Shown here: positions 63,027 through 64,000 of the stretch, one piece after another | Layout of the letters: each line of letters opens with the position of its first letter | How positions within the stretch are numbered: the first letter of the stretch is position 1 | From: JBKHYJ01 sp046565505 | GTDB lineage: Bacteria > Acidobacteriota > Blastocatellia > UBA7656 | NCBI GenBank assembly: GCA_046565505.1 | Contig: JBKHYJ010000022.1 | Coordinates: 310,001-374,000, forward strand | Direction: 5' to 3' | Length of the DNA: 64,000 bases | Notes under the pieces: generated by a model | The model's database searches: none | What the model was told of the DNA's origin: nothing | What the model saw: only the letters and a program-made list of their open reading frames with translations | Program-made: the position numbers and the translations under genes

Positions 63027-64000
63027 ATGTGTTCTTTTGCTCGGCCCCGGCGCGCGGCTATGCGAGAGGCGATTGAGAAAAGTAAGTCTAGTGATTGCTG
63101 GAGCCGACGGCGCTGGGTGCACGTCGAGCGCGAGACGCGCGTCCTGGCGCTGGCGGCCGCGACCGATGAAGCGGCCTGGGAAATCATCGTCAGGCGCGCG
63201 CGGGCGGTGCTGCGCGCATACAGCACGAGCTTCTTCATCGTGACCCGCTTCCTGCCGCCCGCCAAACGCGCCAAGGTCGAAGCCATCTACGCAGCGGTAC
63301 GCTACCCCGACGAGATCGTGGACACCTTCCGCATAGATGAAGGCGAGCAGACGCGGATGCTCTCTCAATGGGAAGCGCAGTACGAGGAATCCCTGAAAGC
63401 CCGATCTATCAAGGAGGCGCTCGCCAAAGAAGTCCCCTGTTTTCTCGCGGCCTTCTCGGCCGTCGTGCGGGACGAGCGCATCCCGCACGAGCACTACCGC
63501 TCATTCATAGAGGCGATGCGGCGCGATGTGCGGCCCGGCCCCTTCGCCACGCTCGACGATTTGATTGAATCCTACATTTACGGCAGCGCCATAGTGGTCG
63601 GCCACTTCCTGACTCACGTCTATGGCGCTTCGGCCGACTCGGCGTTCGAGCGGGCGCTCGGCAGCGCTACCGACCTGGGCATCGCCTTGCAGTTGACGAA
63701 TTTTCTGCGCGATGTCGCCGAAGACCAGCGGCGCGGGCGGCTCTACCTGCCGCTCGACATGCTGCGCGCGGAAGGCATCGAGTACGTTGACGTGCGAGAC
63801 CGCGGCCAGCACGCCGCGCTCGGCAGGGTCCTGCGAAGGTTATCCGCGATTGCGGAGCAGCGCTACGCCTCGTCGCTCGCCGACCTCGACGCCTTTGCCG
63901 CCGACAGCCGGACCGCGATCCGCGCCTGCATAGACGTGTACCGCCGGCTCAATGGCCGCGTAGGCCAGAGCGCGCGTGGCCTCCTGCACAGAGAGAGCGT
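63027..64000 (+). CDS. Phytoene/squalene synthase, 3' end off the right edge
   Basis: The frame is open to the edge. The squalene/phytoene synthase fold is marked by AYSTSFFIVTRFLPPAKRAK, the first aspartate-rich motif RYPDEIVDTF, and the second in LTNFLRDVAEDQRRGRLYLP. It condenses two isoprenyl diphosphates, most likely two geranylgeranyl units to phytoene, the first committed step to carotenoids. ATG 63027 is used; ATG 63060 in the same frame is an alternative. It ends the visible operon repressed by the CarH-like regulator. Confidence 0.88.
   Translation, partial: MCSFARPRRAAMREAIEKSKSSDCWSRRRWVHVERETRVLALAAATDEAAWEIIVRRARAVLRAYSTSFFIVTRFLPPAKRAKVEAIYAAVRYPDEIVDTFRIDEGEQTRMLSQWEAQYEESLKARSIKEALAKEVPCFLAAFSAVVRDERIPHEHYRSFIEAMRRDVRPGPFATLDDLIESYIYGSAIVVGHFLTHVYGASADSAFERALGSATDLGIALQLTNFLRDVAEDQRRGRLYLPLDMLRAEGIEYVDVRDRGQHAALGRVLRRLSAIAEQRYASSLADLDAFAADSRTAIRACIDVYRRLNGRVGQSARGLLHRES

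Overview
The window is GC-rich bacterial chromosome with densely packed genes on both strands. The gene types suggest an acidobacterium: a large secreted zinc protease with NBR1-like beta-sandwich repeats, an FtsX/MacB-type permease of the acidobacterial duplicated kind, several sigma/anti-sigma pairs, DUF4252 and pilin-like lipoproteins, and a CarH-type regulator beside carotenoid genes. This assignment is an inference from gene content; there is no rRNA or other phylogenetic marker in the window.

Layout. (1) 1-8843, minus strand: a gas-vesicle operon (three GvpF/L, GvpG, a tandem ArsA/Get3-like ATPase, GvpK, GvpJ-like, GvpM-like, GvpA), followed downstream by a GAF-PAS-PAS histidine kinase cut by the left edge. 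(2) 9541-12944, plus strand: an AT-richer three-gene islet (beta-class DNA methyltransferase, AAA ATPase, HNH nuclease) that looks like a Septu-related defence or restriction system, next to an IS481 remnant. (3) 13.4-34.3 kb: mostly housekeeping and secreted proteins. These include an orphan BMC-T shell protein, a sigma/anti-sigma/DUF4252 operon, a UbiB kinase, aconitase, a 1,070-residue metalloprotease, a peroxiredoxin whose catalytic cysteine codon is UGA (probable selenoprotein), a MITE-like inverted repeat, threonine synthase, a SCO copper chaperone and DNA polymerase I.

(4) 34.4-50.0 kb: an island flanked by two same-direction ISAs1-family transposase remnants. Its left end carries tRNA-Val(GAC) with the tail of a tyrosine recombinase abutting the tRNA 3' end. 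Most of its genes are decayed: a molybdopterin oxidoreductase set, a truncated LanB-type dehydratase, a sigma factor, a HEAT protein, an ADOP permease and an M1 aminopeptidase. Frameshifts and stop codons at tryptophan positions recur. Only an anti-sigma-like gene, an aminotransferase and an Ldh-type dehydrogenase look whole.

(5) 50.1-60 kb: a third sigma/anti-sigma pair, a fused GNAT/acyl-CoA synthetase, small flavin/F420-type oxidoreductases, a pilin-like lipoprotein, small membrane proteins and topoisomerase IB. (6) 59.8-64.0 kb: a CarH/LitR-like B12 photoreceptor repressor diverges from an SDR-SRPBCC-TspO-phytoene synthase operon. Mirrored 10-bp repeats overlap the -35 boxes of both promoters, which fits light-induced carotenoid synthesis. 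The right edge cuts the phytoene synthase.
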